Assembly (NCBI RefSeq): GCF_014084105.1
Contig: NZ_CP048289.1
Span: 1,621,922 to 1,685,921, forward strand
DNA from: Streptacidiphilus sp. P02-A3a
Lineage (GTDB): Bacteria; Actinomycetota; Actinomycetes; Streptomycetales; Streptomycetaceae
Reading direction: 5' to 3'
Length of the DNA: 64,000 nt
Positions 1-7,426 of the stretch are shown one piece after another. Below the pieces are notes generated by a model. It worked only from the letters and a program-made list of their open reading frames with translations. It had not been told where the DNA came from and did not search any database. Within the stretch, counting starts at the first letter, position 1; every line of letters begins with the position of its first letter. Made by a program: the position numbers and the translations under genes.

Positions 1-176
1 CGGTGACCGCGCTGTCCAAGGGCCTCGTGCTCAGGGCGGACGGGACACTCGCCAGCGTGAACCACCACGACTCCCTGCGGCGTCACGACGGTGGCTGGCG
101 TATCAGCCGCCGGGTCATCTCCCCGCAGCGCACGCCCTTGGGCGGAGTCCACCTCGCCGACGCGGGCGACCGGTGA
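1..176 (+). CDS. C-terminal end of an NTF2/SnoaL-like protein (partial)
   Basis: An open frame enters from the left edge and stops at the TGA at 174-176, giving 57 visible residues. The pattern of short beta strands (KGLVLRADGTLASVNHHD, then DGGWRISRRVISPQR) resembles the last strands of SnoaL/NTF2-fold proteins, where 'dGwRIsrR' is a common ending. The start and most of the fold lie outside the window, so the function cannot be read. It sits 46 bp upstream of the MBL gene on the same strand and could share its transcript. Family assignment is tentative. Confidence 0.5.
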   Translation, partial: VTALSKGLVLRADGTLASVNHHDSLRRHDGGWRISRRVISPQRTPLGGVHLADAGDR

Positions 177-222
177 GCTCGCCCTGCCCAACGGCCACCA
201 TCCGCCAAGTGAGGGAACAGCC

Positions 223-978
223 ATGACCGAATCGCTCGTCATCACCCGGGTCACCCACAGCTGCCACCTGATCCAGATAGGCGACCAGACCGTGCTGACC
301 GACCCCTGGTTCTCCCAGCGCGCCATGTACCACCCGGGTGAGCCGATCGCCTTCCAGCCGGAACAGCTGCCGCACCTGGACGCCGTCGTGATCAGCCACG
401 AGCACTACGACCACTGCGACCTCGACGCCTTCCGCCGCTACCGCGACAAGGACGTACCCCTCCTGGTCGCCGGGCCGGTCGTCGACAAGGCCCGCAAGGC
501 CGGCTTCACCAACGTCCGCGCGCTCGAACCGTGGCAGTCCGCCCGGGTCGGCGACCTGACCATCGCCGCCGCCCCCGGCAAGCACGGCGTCTACGAGGTC
601 ACCTACGTCATCAGCGGCGGCGACCGCAGCGTCTACTTCGCCGGGGACACGCTGCTCATCCCGGAGTTGCACACCCTGACCGACCGCTACGGCCCGCTGG
701 ACGTGGCACTGCTTCCCGTCAACGGCTTGACCATCCGGATGGCGCGCAACAAACAGGTCGTCATGAACGCCGAAGAGGCCGCCGAACTCACCGCCACCCT
801 GCGCCCGAAGCTCGCGATCCCGCAGCACTACGCCTTTACCGGCGGCACTGTGGGCGACAGGCTCTTCCTCAAGAGCGACAAGGACCCCAGCCTGTTCGTC
901 GAGGCGGTCAATCGTCTCGTCCCCGACGTCCCGGTCAAGGTCATCAACCCCGGACAACCACTGACCGTCGCCCCCTGA
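223..978 (+). CDS. MBL-fold metallo-hydrolase, UlaG-like
   Basis: A 251-residue metallo-beta-lactamase-fold hydrolase. The metal motif HEHYDH is at residues 59-64. A downstream FAGDT strand supplies the bridging Asp and a PQHYAF segment the last His. The TDPWF strand near residue 26 and the overall length match the UlaG-like/YcbK-like branch that hydrolyses phosphoesters or lactones; the substrate is unknown. The ATG at 223 is chosen because GAGGGA lies about 7 nt upstream and homology begins there; the upstream in-frame extension overlaps the preceding gene and lacks family features. It converges on the PH-domain gene with an 11-nt gap. Confidence 0.85.
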   Translation: MTESLVITRVTHSCHLIQIGDQTVLTDPWFSQRAMYHPGEPIAFQPEQLPHLDAVVISHEHYDHCDLDAFRRYRDKDVPLLVAGPVVDKARKAGFTNVRALEPWQSARVGDLTIAAAPGKHGVYEVTYVISGGDRSVYFAGDTLLIPELHTLTDRYGPLDVALLPVNGLTIRMARNKQVVMNAEEAAELTATLRPKLAIPQHYAFTGGTVGDRLFLKSDKDPSLFVEAVNRLVPDVPVKVINPGQPLTVAP

Positions 979-989
979 CCCGACCGCCC

Positions 990-1487
990 TCAGCGGTCGG
1001 CGTCCTCGCTGACCGGGGAGGCGGCCACGGCCGCTTGCCAGCGGTCGCGGATCTGCTGCACCTTCGCCGCGAACTCCGGATCCACGCTGGACCGGTACAT
1101 CCCGGAGGTCATCGGGGCGGGTAGTTTGCGCCGCTTGCCCTGGACGGTCCTGATCCTGACCCGGGTGGTGGAGCTTCCCCTCGCGGACTCGGTGAAGACC
1201 TCGATGTCGGCTATCTCCTGCCACGAGTACCGGGACCGCCACCACGGCCGCCGGAGCGTGATCCCGGCGTCGCCGACGACGCTGCGACTGAGCGCGTCCA
1301 GGGCCACGAGCAGCAGGAACAGGGCGAACGGCACTTCGAAGAGCCCCAGCCCCCAGGGGTTCGACGGGCGGTGCCCACCGGTGATGGCCGTCCAGCCGAC
1401 GGCCATCACCACCGCCATGACGCCCAGGATGGTGAACCGGTTCTTCTGCTGGGCGCGGGTGAGTCGATAGGTGCTGGTCACGGCCAT
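990..1487 (-). CDS. PH-domain-like membrane protein
   Basis: A 165-residue protein. Two hydrophobic segments near residues 18-36 and 46-64 are followed by a soluble beta-rich domain (GITLRRPWWRSRYSWQEI, then TTRVRIRTVQGKRRKLPAP). That layout is typical of the small bacterial PH (bPH) membrane proteins common in Streptomyces, which have no defined reaction. Start ATG at 1487; another Met does not occur for over 20 residues. It is transcribed divergently from tpx, and the 170-bp spacer holds both promoters. Function unknown. Confidence 0.75.
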   Translation of the reverse strand: MAVTSTYRLTRAQQKNRFTILGVMAVVMAVGWTAITGGHRPSNPWGLGLFEVPFALFLLLVALDALSRSVVGDAGITLRRPWWRSRYSWQEIADIEVFTESARGSSTTRVRIRTVQGKRRKLPAPMTSGMYRSSVDPEFAAKVQQIRDRWQAAVAASPVSEDADR

Positions 1488-1659
1488 GGCGTGAATGATG
1501 CCGCAGCGTCCACGGGCTCGCGGCAGCGGGCCGGACCCGGACGGTGAGGGGGCTCGATCCGGACGCTGCGGGGCCCGTGGCCCCGCCGACGACGGCGAGC
1601 GGCCAGAATGGGGAGCGCAGAACCCCGCACCACTCGTCTACCGTTTCAGGAGTCACTTC

Positions 1660-2163
1660 ATGTCCAGCACCGTCACGTTCAGGGGCACTCCGATCACCGT
1701 CGAGGGCACCTTCCCCGCCGTTGGTACCGCCGCCCCGGCCTTCTCCCTGGTGTCCAAGGACCTGGGCGACGTCACCCTCAAGGACTATGCGGGTCAGCGG
1801 AAGGTCCTGAACATCTTCCCCAGCATCGACACCGGCACCTGCGCGGCCTCCGTGCGCAAGTTCAACGAGCTGGCCGGCGGCCTGCCCAACACCGTTGTCC
1901 TCTGCGTCTCGGCCGACCTGCCGTTCGCGCAGGGCCGGTTCTGCGGCGCGGAGGGGCTGGAGAACGTGGCGACGCTGTCCACCATGCGCGGCCGCGACTT
2001 CCTGTCCACCTACGGCGTCGCCATCGCCGAGGGTCCGCTCACCGGCGTGGCCGCCCGCGCGGTCGTCGTGCTGGACGAGAACGACCAGGTCATCCACGCG
2101 GAGCTGGTCAGCGAGATCGCCCAGGAGCCCAACTACGACGCCGCCGTCAAGGCGCTCGGCTAG
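1660..2163 (+). CDS. tpx: Thiol peroxidase, atypical 2-Cys peroxiredoxin
   Basis: A 167-residue Tpx, the usual family length. It reduces H2O2 and organic hydroperoxides using thioredoxin. The peroxidatic cysteine is Cys61 in the [15 protein letters not shown] motif and the resolving cysteine is Cys95 in RFCGAEGL, the same positions as in the E. coli enzyme. The thioredoxin-fold start ([16 protein letters not shown]) and the conserved Arg (near TMRGRDF) are present. The ATG at 1660 follows a TTTCAGGAGT ribosome-binding site. A strong intrinsic terminator follows at once, so it is likely monocistronic. Cytoplasmic antioxidant role follows from the family. Confidence 0.95.
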   Translation: MSSTVTFRGTPITVEGTFPAVGTAAPAFSLVSKDLGDVTLKDYAGQRKVLNIFPSIDTGTCAASVRKFNELAGGLPNTVVLCVSADLPFAQGRFCGAEGLENVATLSTMRGRDFLSTYGVAIAEGPLTGVAARAVVVLDENDQVIHAELVSEIAQEPNYDAAVKALG

Positions 2164-2174
2164 TAGTCACCTCG

Positions 2175-2200
2175 GGGGCCCCCTTTTCGGGGGCCCCTTT
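2175..2200 (+). terminator. Intrinsic terminator of tpx
   Basis: A perfect 9-bp GC stem (GGGGCCCCC, loop TTTTC, GGGGGCCCC) followed by TTT, 11 bp after the tpx stop codon. Confidence 0.9.
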
Positions 2201-2233
2201 CGCGTGCTCGCGGAGCGGGGAGAGCATGGGTTC

Positions 2234-2770
2234 ATGACAACCATCGAGACCCCCCGACTGCTGCTCCGCCGCTGGCGTGACGAGGACCTGCTGCCCTTCG
2301 CCGCGATCAACGCCGACCCCGAGGTGATGCGCTGGATCGGCGACGGCTCGGCCTGGGACGAGGCGCGGACCCGCGAGGCCCTCAAGCGGATCGAAACGCA
2401 CTGGGACGAGCTGGGCTTCGGGCTGTTCGCGGTCGAGGTCAAGGAGACCGGCGAGCTGGCCGGGTTCACCGGCCTGTCGGTGCCGCACTTCCTGCCGGAG
2501 GTGATGCCCGCCGTCGAGATCGGCTGGCGGCTCGGCCGCCCGTTCTGGGGACAGGGCCTGGCCACCGAGGCGGCCCGGGCCGCGCTCGACCAGGCCTTCC
2601 GTGGCTGGGGCCTGGAGCGGGTGGTCAGCATCCTCCAGATCGGCAACCTCGGCTCCGAGCGGATCATGGTCAAGCTCGGCATGCGCCGCGACCGCGACCT
2701 GATCGCCTCCGGCACCGGCCGCGAGACCCGCGTCTACGCGCTGACCGCCGAGGAGTACGCCGCGCCGTGA
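2234..2770 (+). CDS. GNAT N-acetyltransferase, RimJ/RimL type
   Basis: A 178-residue GCN5-related acetyltransferase (Acetyltransf_3 type). The N-terminal TPRLLLRRWRDEDL strand is the classic RimJ/RimL start. The acetyl-CoA-binding motif A spans roughly residues 100-115 (EIGWRLGRPFWGQGLATEA), and the C-terminal 'N..S.rimvKLGMr' motif is present. The acceptor may be a ribosomal protein, an antibiotic or a small molecule; the sequence does not say. The ATG at 2234 is preferred because the family's N-terminus begins there; longer in-frame starts overlap tpx and its terminator. Confidence 0.88.
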   Translation: MTTIETPRLLLRRWRDEDLLPFAAINADPEVMRWIGDGSAWDEARTREALKRIETHWDELGFGLFAVEVKETGELAGFTGLSVPHFLPEVMPAVEIGWRLGRPFWGQGLATEAARAALDQAFRGWGLERVVSILQIGNLGSERIMVKLGMRRDRDLIASGTGRETRVYALTAEEYAAP

Positions 2771-2808
2771 CGGCTGCCGCGACGTCCGTGTTCAACTGCT
2801 GCCGGTGC

Positions 2809-3738
2809 TCAGTTGACGGCGCGTGACGACGCCTGCGCGCCGATGGTGGTCGCGGCGGCCCGGCTGGTGGCGCAGACGAACCCGGCCCCGGAGGCCAGTT
2901 GGGTCGCTGTCGCACCCGGGTTGATCATCGCGCCCCACGGGCAGGGCTCCGGCAGCGACTTCCACACCCGGTCCCAGGCCGGGGTGGAGACCAGTGCGGT
3001 GGCCTGGGGCAGCGTCAGCGCCTGCCGCGAGGTCCCGGTCGTCTCGATCAGGCTGACCGACTGGCCCTCCGGGCCGTTCCAGTACAGGCTCCAGGTGGTG
3101 ATCCCGGCCCCGGTCGTCGGGGCCAGGTCCACGAGGAGGGTGCCCCCGGCCACCGGCGTGCTGGTGCAGTCGTCGTAGGGCGCGACGGCGTGCCCGGGGC
3201 AGCGCGCGGTGAGGGGGGAGCCCTGCACGCTCAGGCTGACCATGGAGGCACCGGCGGGGGTGGTGAGCTCCGTCGCCAACCGGGTGTTCCACCTGCCGCT
3301 CGGCGACAGCTCGGGCGCGACCACCGCGTCGTCACCCTCCATCGTGGTCCGGGATCCGGCCGGGACCAGGGAACTGAAGGTCTGTAGCAGGTAGCCCGGC
3401 ATCCAGGCCGCCGTGGTGTTCGTGCTGCCGCCGGAGGCGCTGTCCGAGGCGTCGGGTGTCGCGGTCGCGGTCGCCGTCGCGGTGGTGGTTGCCGTGGTGG
3501 AGGCGGTGACGTCCATCGAGGTGGTGTTCGGGGTGCCGGCCAGCAGCGCGATCCGGACGGCGGCGGTCAGCACCAGCGCGACGGAGAGCGCCAGCGTCCG
3601 CCGGAACGTGGTCCGGCGCCGGATCCGCAGCCCCCGCTCCACCCCTTCCGCGTACAACTCCGCCGGGGGCGGTTGCACGGCCGATCCGGCCGCGTCCTGG
3701 AGTGCCCGGACGAAATCGAACTCAATGTCCGATGGCAT
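2809..3738 (-). CDS. Membrane-anchored protein paired with sigma factor
   Basis: A roughly 309-residue single-span protein: a short acidic cytoplasmic N-terminus, a basic stretch (RIRRRTTFRRT), one hydrophobic segment (near residues 55-75), a Ser/Thr/Ala linker with a TATATATAT run, then an extracytoplasmic domain with paired cysteines. It lies directly downstream of a SigE-family sigma gene, the usual place of a regulator or sensor for that sigma factor, but no anti-sigma zinc motif is visible. The start at 3738 has AAGGA upstream; an alternative ATG at 3765 sits in a palindrome. Function is inferred from context only. Confidence 0.6.
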   Translation of the reverse strand: MPSDIEFDFVRALQDAAGSAVQPPPAELYAEGVERGLRIRRRTTFRRTLALSVALVLTAAVRIALLAGTPNTTSMDVTASTTATTTATATATATPDASDSASGGSTNTTAAWMPGYLLQTFSSLVPAGSRTTMEGDDAVVAPELSPSGRWNTRLATELTTPAGASMVSLSVQGSPLTARCPGHAVAPYDDCTSTPVAGGTLLVDLAPTTGAGITTWSLYWNGPEGQSVSLIETTGTSRQALTLPQATALVSTPAWDRVWKSLPEPCPWGAMINPGATATQLASGAGFVCATSRAAATTIGAQASSRAVN

Positions 3739-3759
3739 GCCGCATACCTGTCCTTCTTC

Positions 3760-3773
3760 GATCATCGATGATC
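3760..3773. repeat. 14-bp perfect palindrome upstream of sigma partner gene
   Basis: GATCATCGATGATC is its own reverse complement and covers the alternative ATG (3765) of the membrane protein gene. It could be an operator or chance; there is no second copy nearby. Confidence 0.4.
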
Positions 3774-3783
3774 TTCGTGGTCC

Positions 3784-3808
3784 GATCGGCGATCGGCGAT
3801 CGGCGATC
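3784..3808. repeat. Heptamer tandem repeat at sigma-factor stop
   Basis: Three full copies of GATCGGC plus a partial fourth run into the stop codon of the sigma factor gene, in the short spacer before the partner gene. The unit size is not a codon multiple, so length changes would alter the spacer only. Confidence 0.7.
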
Positions 3809-4313
3809 AGTGCTCGGCGAGCTCAGCGACACTGCTGCTGCCCAGCACCCCGCGCAGCCGCTCCAGCGCCCGGCTGCTGCGCGAGCGCACGGCCGTGGAC
3901 GACAGCTGGAGGGCCGCCGCCGTCTCCTCCACGCTGCGGTCCTCCCAGTAGCGCAGCACCAGCACCGCCCGGTCCTGCGGCGGGAGTTGCCGCAGCGAGG
4001 CCAGCAGTGTCAGCCGCAGCGCCGGATCCCCGTCCCGCGCCGGGTCCTGCGCCCGCTCGGCCAGGACCTCGGTCGGCAGCTCGCCGCTGCTGCGTTTGCG
4101 GCGCTGCGATATGAAGACGTTGACCAGCACCGTCTGCGCGTAACCGGCGGGATTGTCGAGCCGCGACAGCCGCCCCCAGGCGGCGAACATCCGCCCCAGT
4201 ACCTCCTGCACCAGGTCCTCGGCCAGATGCGAGTCTCCGGCCGTCAGCAGGTACGCCGTCCGGTACAGCTGGCTGCCGCGCCCGACCGCGAACTCCTGGA
4301 AGTTGTGCTCCAT
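3807..4313 (-). CDS. SigE-family ECF RNA polymerase sigma factor
   Basis: A 168-residue group IV sigma factor of the short 'SigE family' abundant in Streptomyces. Region 2 (about residues 15-80) includes DLVQEVLGRMFAAWGRL and the NVFISQRRKR end. Region 4 (about 105-160) has LPPQDRAVLVLRYWEDRSVEETAAAL and a recognition helix, STAVRSRSSRALERLR. It would direct core polymerase to a small regulon. It precedes a membrane protein gene separated only by a GATCGGC repeat, so the two are probably co-transcribed and functionally paired. ATG start at 4313; no longer sensible start is seen. Confidence 0.88.
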   Translation of the reverse strand: MEHNFQEFAVGRGSQLYRTAYLLTAGDSHLAEDLVQEVLGRMFAAWGRLSRLDNPAGYAQTVLVNVFISQRRKRSSGELPTEVLAERAQDPARDGDPALRLTLLASLRQLPPQDRAVLVLRYWEDRSVEETAAALQLSSTAVRSRSSRALERLRGVLGSSSVAELAEH

Positions 4314-4387
4314 GCCCGTCTAACGCCGCGACCGGCGCTTTCTGTCGCAGCCGCGGCCCTGCCGGACTATCGAGGGCCGGGCCGCGG

Positions 4388-4993
4388 TCAGTTGAGCGTC
4401 CGGCCCTCGGCCAGCATCGCCACGAAGGTCTCGATGCGTCGGGCCCGGGTCTCCGGGCGCTTGGCCTCGTGGATCCGGTAGAGGACCGCGTAGCGGTTCT
4501 GGCCGCCCAGGGTGGCGAAGAACTCGGCCGCGGCCGGGTTCGCGGCCAGCGCCAGCGCCAGATCCTCCGGGACCCGCGCGTTGCCCGGACTGTCGTACGC
4601 GGCCTCCCAGCGGCCGTCCGCCCGGGCGCGTTCGACCTCGGCCAGGCCCTGCGGGCGCATCCGGCCCTGCTCGGTCAGCGCGGCGACCTTGTCACAGTTG
4701 ATCTTCGACCATCTGCTCCTGGCCCTGCGCGGGGTGAACCGCTGCAACCAGAAGGCGTCGTCCAGCTTGCGCTTCTGGCCGTCGATCCAGCCGAAGCAGA
4801 GCGCCGAATCCAGCGCCTGCGGATAGTCGAGCGCGACCAGGCCCGGCGCCTTCTTCCGGAGCTTCAGCCAGATCCCGGTGGAGGAGTCGTGGTGCTCGGC
4901 GAGCCACCGCTCGAAGTCCTCGGCGGACTCGAACGCGATGATCTCCGGACCGTCGGTAGACCCGCTGTCGGTCGCGCCGCTGTCAGTCGGCAT
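4388..4993 (-). CDS. YdeI/OmpD-associated family protein
   Basis: A 201-residue protein of the YdeI/OmpD-associated family (DUF1801-related, 'bacteriocin-protection' domain). Recognisable blocks are FERWLAEHHDSSTGIWLKLRKK, YPQALDSALCFGWIDGQKR and a QRFTPRRARSRWSKIN segment, followed by a C-terminal helical end (RARRIETFVAMLAEGR). The biochemical activity is unknown. The ATG at 4993 overlaps the 3' end of the upstream YchJ-like gene by 11 bp, which suggests translational coupling. Homology starts near residue 14. Confidence 0.82.
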   Translation of the reverse strand: MPTDSGATDSGSTDGPEIIAFESAEDFERWLAEHHDSSTGIWLKLRKKAPGLVALDYPQALDSALCFGWIDGQKRKLDDAFWLQRFTPRRARSRWSKINCDKVAALTEQGRMRPQGLAEVERARADGRWEAAYDSPGNARVPEDLALALAANPAAAEFFATLGGQNRYAVLYRIHEAKRPETRARRIETFVAMLAEGRTLN

Positions 4994-5453
4994 CGATGCT
5001 CTCCCCGTCGAGGTAGACCCAGGCGCCCTGCTCGCGGACGAACCGGCTGCGCTCGTGCAGCACGTCCTGCCCACCGTGGTCACGGTAGTACGCGCGGAAC
5101 TCCACCACGCCCTCGGTGTGGAACGCGCTGCCGCCCTCGGTGTCCAGGATCTCCAGCCGCAGCCAGTGCTGCCCCGGATCCAGCCCCAGCCCGCCGGGCC
5201 GGGTCGACGAGTGCCAACTGCGCAGCAGGTACGGCTCGTCGCCGACGGCGAAGGCGCTGTAGCGGGACCGCATCAGCGCCTCGGCGCTGGGCGCGGCGGC
5301 CCGGCCCTGGTGGAACGCCCCGCAGCAGGCGCCGTAGCCGCGCCCCGACCCGCACGGGCAGGGGCTCTCCGACGTCGGTGTCCGACCCGCCTCCGGTCGC
5401 TGTCCGCCTGCCCGCCGTGCCCGCTGTGCCCGTGCCTTCGCCATGTCCGGCAT
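4983..5453 (-). CDS. YchJ/UPF0225 family protein, SEC-C-like zinc motif
   Basis: A 156-residue protein with an N-terminal cysteine cluster (C32, C34, C43, C44 in PCPCGSGRGYGACCG) and a YchJ/NTF2-like body (MRSRYSAFAVGDEPYLLRSWH, then VEFRAYYRD). That is the standard layout of UPF0225 proteins, and the SEC-C-like motif binds zinc in relatives. The role is not established. Initiation could be at 5453 or at the Met three codons in (5444). It overlaps the YdeI-like gene by 11 bp and forms a small operon with it, divergent from the PPTase gene. Confidence 0.85.
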   Translation of the reverse strand: MPDMAKARAQRARRAGGQRPEAGRTPTSESPCPCGSGRGYGACCGAFHQGRAAAPSAEALMRSRYSAFAVGDEPYLLRSWHSSTRPGGLGLDPGQHWLRLEILDTEGGSAFHTEGVVEFRAYYRDHGGQDVLHERSRFVREQGAWVYLDGESIDAD

Positions 5454-5526
5454 TCTGCCCGACCGCTCCCGGACCGGCAGTTCGGATGCCCTGACCGGAG
5501 TACGACCGAGCGGTTAGAGTCGTCCC

Positions 5527-6189
5527 GTGGATCAGGAACTGGCAATACCGGAAACCGGAGTGGTGCATCTGTGGATGCGCGACACCGCCGCCGTCCCGAC
5601 CGAACCCGACGTGCTCGACGCGGAGGAGCGGGAGCGCGCCGCGCGCTTCGTCCGTGACTCCGACCGCGAACGCTACACCGCCTCCCACCTGCTGCTGCGC
5701 CGCGTGCTCGCCAAGTACGCAGCGGTACCACCGGAGTTGCTGCGCTTCACCCGCGAGGAGTGCCCCTGCTGCAGTGAGCCGCACGGCCGCCCGGCCCTCG
5801 GCGGCATCCCCGGCGCCCCGCACTTCTCGCTCTCGCACGCCGGACCGCTGACGCTGATCGCGGTGGCGTCCGACCCGGTCGGCGCAGACGTCGAGGCGCA
5901 CCCGAAGGCGTCCAGCGTGGCCAACCTGGTGAGCGTGCTGCACCCGGCCGAGCAGGCCGAGCTGACCGCCGCGCAACTCGACCCGAAGGCCTTCGCCCGG
6001 CTGTGGACCCGGAAGGAGGCCTACCTCAAGGGCCTCGGCTCCGGCCTGGGCCGGGACACCAAACTCGACTACGTCGGCGACCGGCAGCCCGGCCCCGAGG
6101 GCTGGACCCTGGCGGACACCCCCGCGCCCCCCGGCTTCTCCGCCGCCATCGCGCTGCGCGCCGCCACCCTCCACTTCGACACCCACTGA
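5527..6189 (+). CDS. 4'-phosphopantetheinyl transferase, Sfp type
   Basis: A 220-residue Sfp/Gsp-type phosphopantetheinyl transferase. It moves the phosphopantetheine arm from CoA to the active-site Ser of carrier proteins. Motif P2 is VGADVE (Asp121, Glu123) and motif P3 is WTRKEAYLKGLG (Glu164, Lys168). The SLSHAG strand near residue 101 is also diagnostic. The GTG at 5527 starts the family's N-terminus. In actinomycetes such stand-alone enzymes activate PKS/NRPS or fatty-acid carriers; none is encoded nearby, so it probably acts in trans. A bidirectional terminator separates it from the convergent FBP gene. Confidence 0.92.
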   Translation: MDQELAIPETGVVHLWMRDTAAVPTEPDVLDAEERERAARFVRDSDRERYTASHLLLRRVLAKYAAVPPELLRFTREECPCCSEPHGRPALGGIPGAPHFSLSHAGPLTLIAVASDPVGADVEAHPKASSVANLVSVLHPAEQAELTAAQLDPKAFARLWTRKEAYLKGLGSGLGRDTKLDYVGDRQPGPEGWTLADTPAPPGFSAAIALRAATLHFDTH

Positions 6190-6212
6190 CCGCGCACGGC
6201 CGTCCCGGCCGT

Positions 6213-6239
6213 CCCGGCGGGGCCGGCGGCCCCGCCGGG
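6213..6239. terminator. Bidirectional terminator hairpin
   Basis: A perfect 12-bp stem, CCCGGCGGGGCC / GGCCCCGCCGGG with a 3-nt loop, lies between the convergent PPTase and FBP genes. It has no T-tract, as is common in high-GC actinomycetes. Confidence 0.8.
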
Positions 6240-6240
6240 G

Positions 6241-6735
6241 TCAGCCGGTCACCTTGCCGATGAACGCGGCGACGTTCGCCACCGTCCGCTGGATCTTCTC
6301 CTCCAGCGTGAGCGACTCCTGGAGCCGGGCCCCGGCGCCCGCGTCCCGCTTCCCCCGCACGTACAGCGAGCAGGCGAGGTCGTTGCAGAGGTAGGTGCCG
6401 ACCGAGTTGCCCTGCTGCCCGGCCTTGCCCGCCCTCGGCGCGACCATCAACGAGACGCCGCCGGTGTGCGCGGTCAGGCAGATCGCACACATGCTGCGGC
6501 GCATCCCCCGCTGCGCGGGACTGCGCAGCGCGATGGCGGTCGGCCTGCCGTCGAGCTCGATCGCCAGATAGGCGCGGTCGGGGGCCTGTGGATCTCGCCA
6601 ACCGAGGAAGTCCAGGTCCTCCCATGGCTGTTCGGCCAGGTCACGCGGTACGGCCAGCCGCTTCGCCTGCCCCTTGGTGCAGTTCACGAACGCGTCCCGG
6701 ATCTCTTGCTCAGTCATCGGCTTCATGAAAGGCAT
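6241..6735 (-). CDS. FBP-domain (FusB-like) treble-clef zinc protein
   Basis: A 164-residue protein of the FBP family (elongation factor G-binding, FusB-like C-terminal treble-clef zinc finger). The four-cysteine site is visible as MCAIC ... YLCNDLACS (CxxC plus CxxxxC). In the founding members this fold binds EF-G and rescues it from fusidic acid; chromosomal actinobacterial homologues are uncharacterised. Of several close Mets, 6735 (MPFMKPMTEQE) is given as the longest reasonable start; 6726 or 6717 is possible. It is divergent from a TetR regulator, with a perfect inverted repeat between them, so it is probably that regulator's target. Confidence 0.82.
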   Translation of the reverse strand: MPFMKPMTEQEIRDAFVNCTKGQAKRLAVPRDLAEQPWEDLDFLGWRDPQAPDRAYLAIELDGRPTAIALRSPAQRGMRRSMCAICLTAHTGGVSLMVAPRAGKAGQQGNSVGTYLCNDLACSLYVRGKRDAGAGARLQESLTLEEKIQRTVANVAAFIGKVTG

Positions 6736-6739
6736 GCTA

Positions 6740-6764
6740 ATTTGCCTATAGGTTTTAGGCAAAT
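6740..6764. promoter_or_regulatory. Probable TetR operator between fbp and tetR
   Basis: A perfect inverted repeat, ATTTGCCTA - 7 nt - TAGGCAAAT (9-bp arms). It lies 4 bp upstream of the FBP start and about 34 bp upstream of the TetR start, and is markedly AT-rich for this genome. Position and symmetry fit a TetR dimer site controlling both divergent genes. Confidence 0.8.
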
Positions 6765-6797
6765 GTATGGTTGCTGATGTCGAAGAGGAGAATGGGT

Positions 6798-7367
6798 ATG
6801 GCACGTGCCGGACTGACCGCCGAACGCCTCACCCGGGCGGGGGCGGACCTGGCCGACGAGGTCGGCTTCGACCAGGTCACCGTCTCGGCGCTGGCCAGGC
6901 AGTTCGACGTCAAGGTCGCGAGCCTGTACTCGCACCTGAAGAACTCGCAGGACCTGCGGACCAGGATCGCCCTGCTCGCCCTGGAGGAGCTCGCCGACCG
7001 GGCCGCCGACGCGGTGGCCGGGCGCGCGGGCAAGGACGCGCTGACCGCCCTGGCCAACGTCTACCGCGACTACGCCCACGAACACCCCGGCCGCTACGCC
7101 GCCGCCCAGCTCCGGCTCGACCCGGAGACCGCCGCCGCGAGCGCCGGAGTCCGGCACGCCCAGATGACCCGGGCGATCCTGCGCGGCTACGACCTGGCCG
7201 AGCCCGACCAGACCCACGCCGTGCGGCTGCTCGGCAGCGTCTTCCACGGCTACGTGACCCTGGAGCTGGGCGGCGGGTTCAGCCACAGCGCCCCCGACAC
7301 CCAGCAGACCTGGTCCCGCACCCTGGACGCCCTCGACGCGCTGCTCCACAACTGGCCCGCGCCCTGA
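6798..7367 (+). CDS. TetR-family regulator with WHG-type C-terminal domain
   Basis: A 189-residue TetR-type repressor. The N-terminal HTH (about residues 8-50) reads LTRAGADLADEVGFDQVTVSALARQFDVKVASLYSHLKNSQDL. The C-terminal ligand domain, containing LLGSVFHGYVTLELGGGF, is of the WHG (TetR_C_33) type. The ATG at 6798 is chosen because AGAGGAG ends 7 nt upstream; nearer in-frame starts at 6771-6792 lack spacing. It is transcribed away from the FBP gene across the 25-bp palindrome and likely represses both. The inducing ligand is unknown. Confidence 0.9.
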   Translation: MARAGLTAERLTRAGADLADEVGFDQVTVSALARQFDVKVASLYSHLKNSQDLRTRIALLALEELADRAADAVAGRAGKDALTALANVYRDYAHEHPGRYAAAQLRLDPETAAASAGVRHAQMTRAILRGYDLAEPDQTHAVRLLGSVFHGYVTLELGGGFSHSAPDTQQTWSRTLDALDALLHNWPAP

Positions 7368-7426
7368 GCGCGGCGGTGCAGCCGGTCCGGGACCATGGGT
7401 GATCGCGCGTGTGGCAACGTTGGGGC

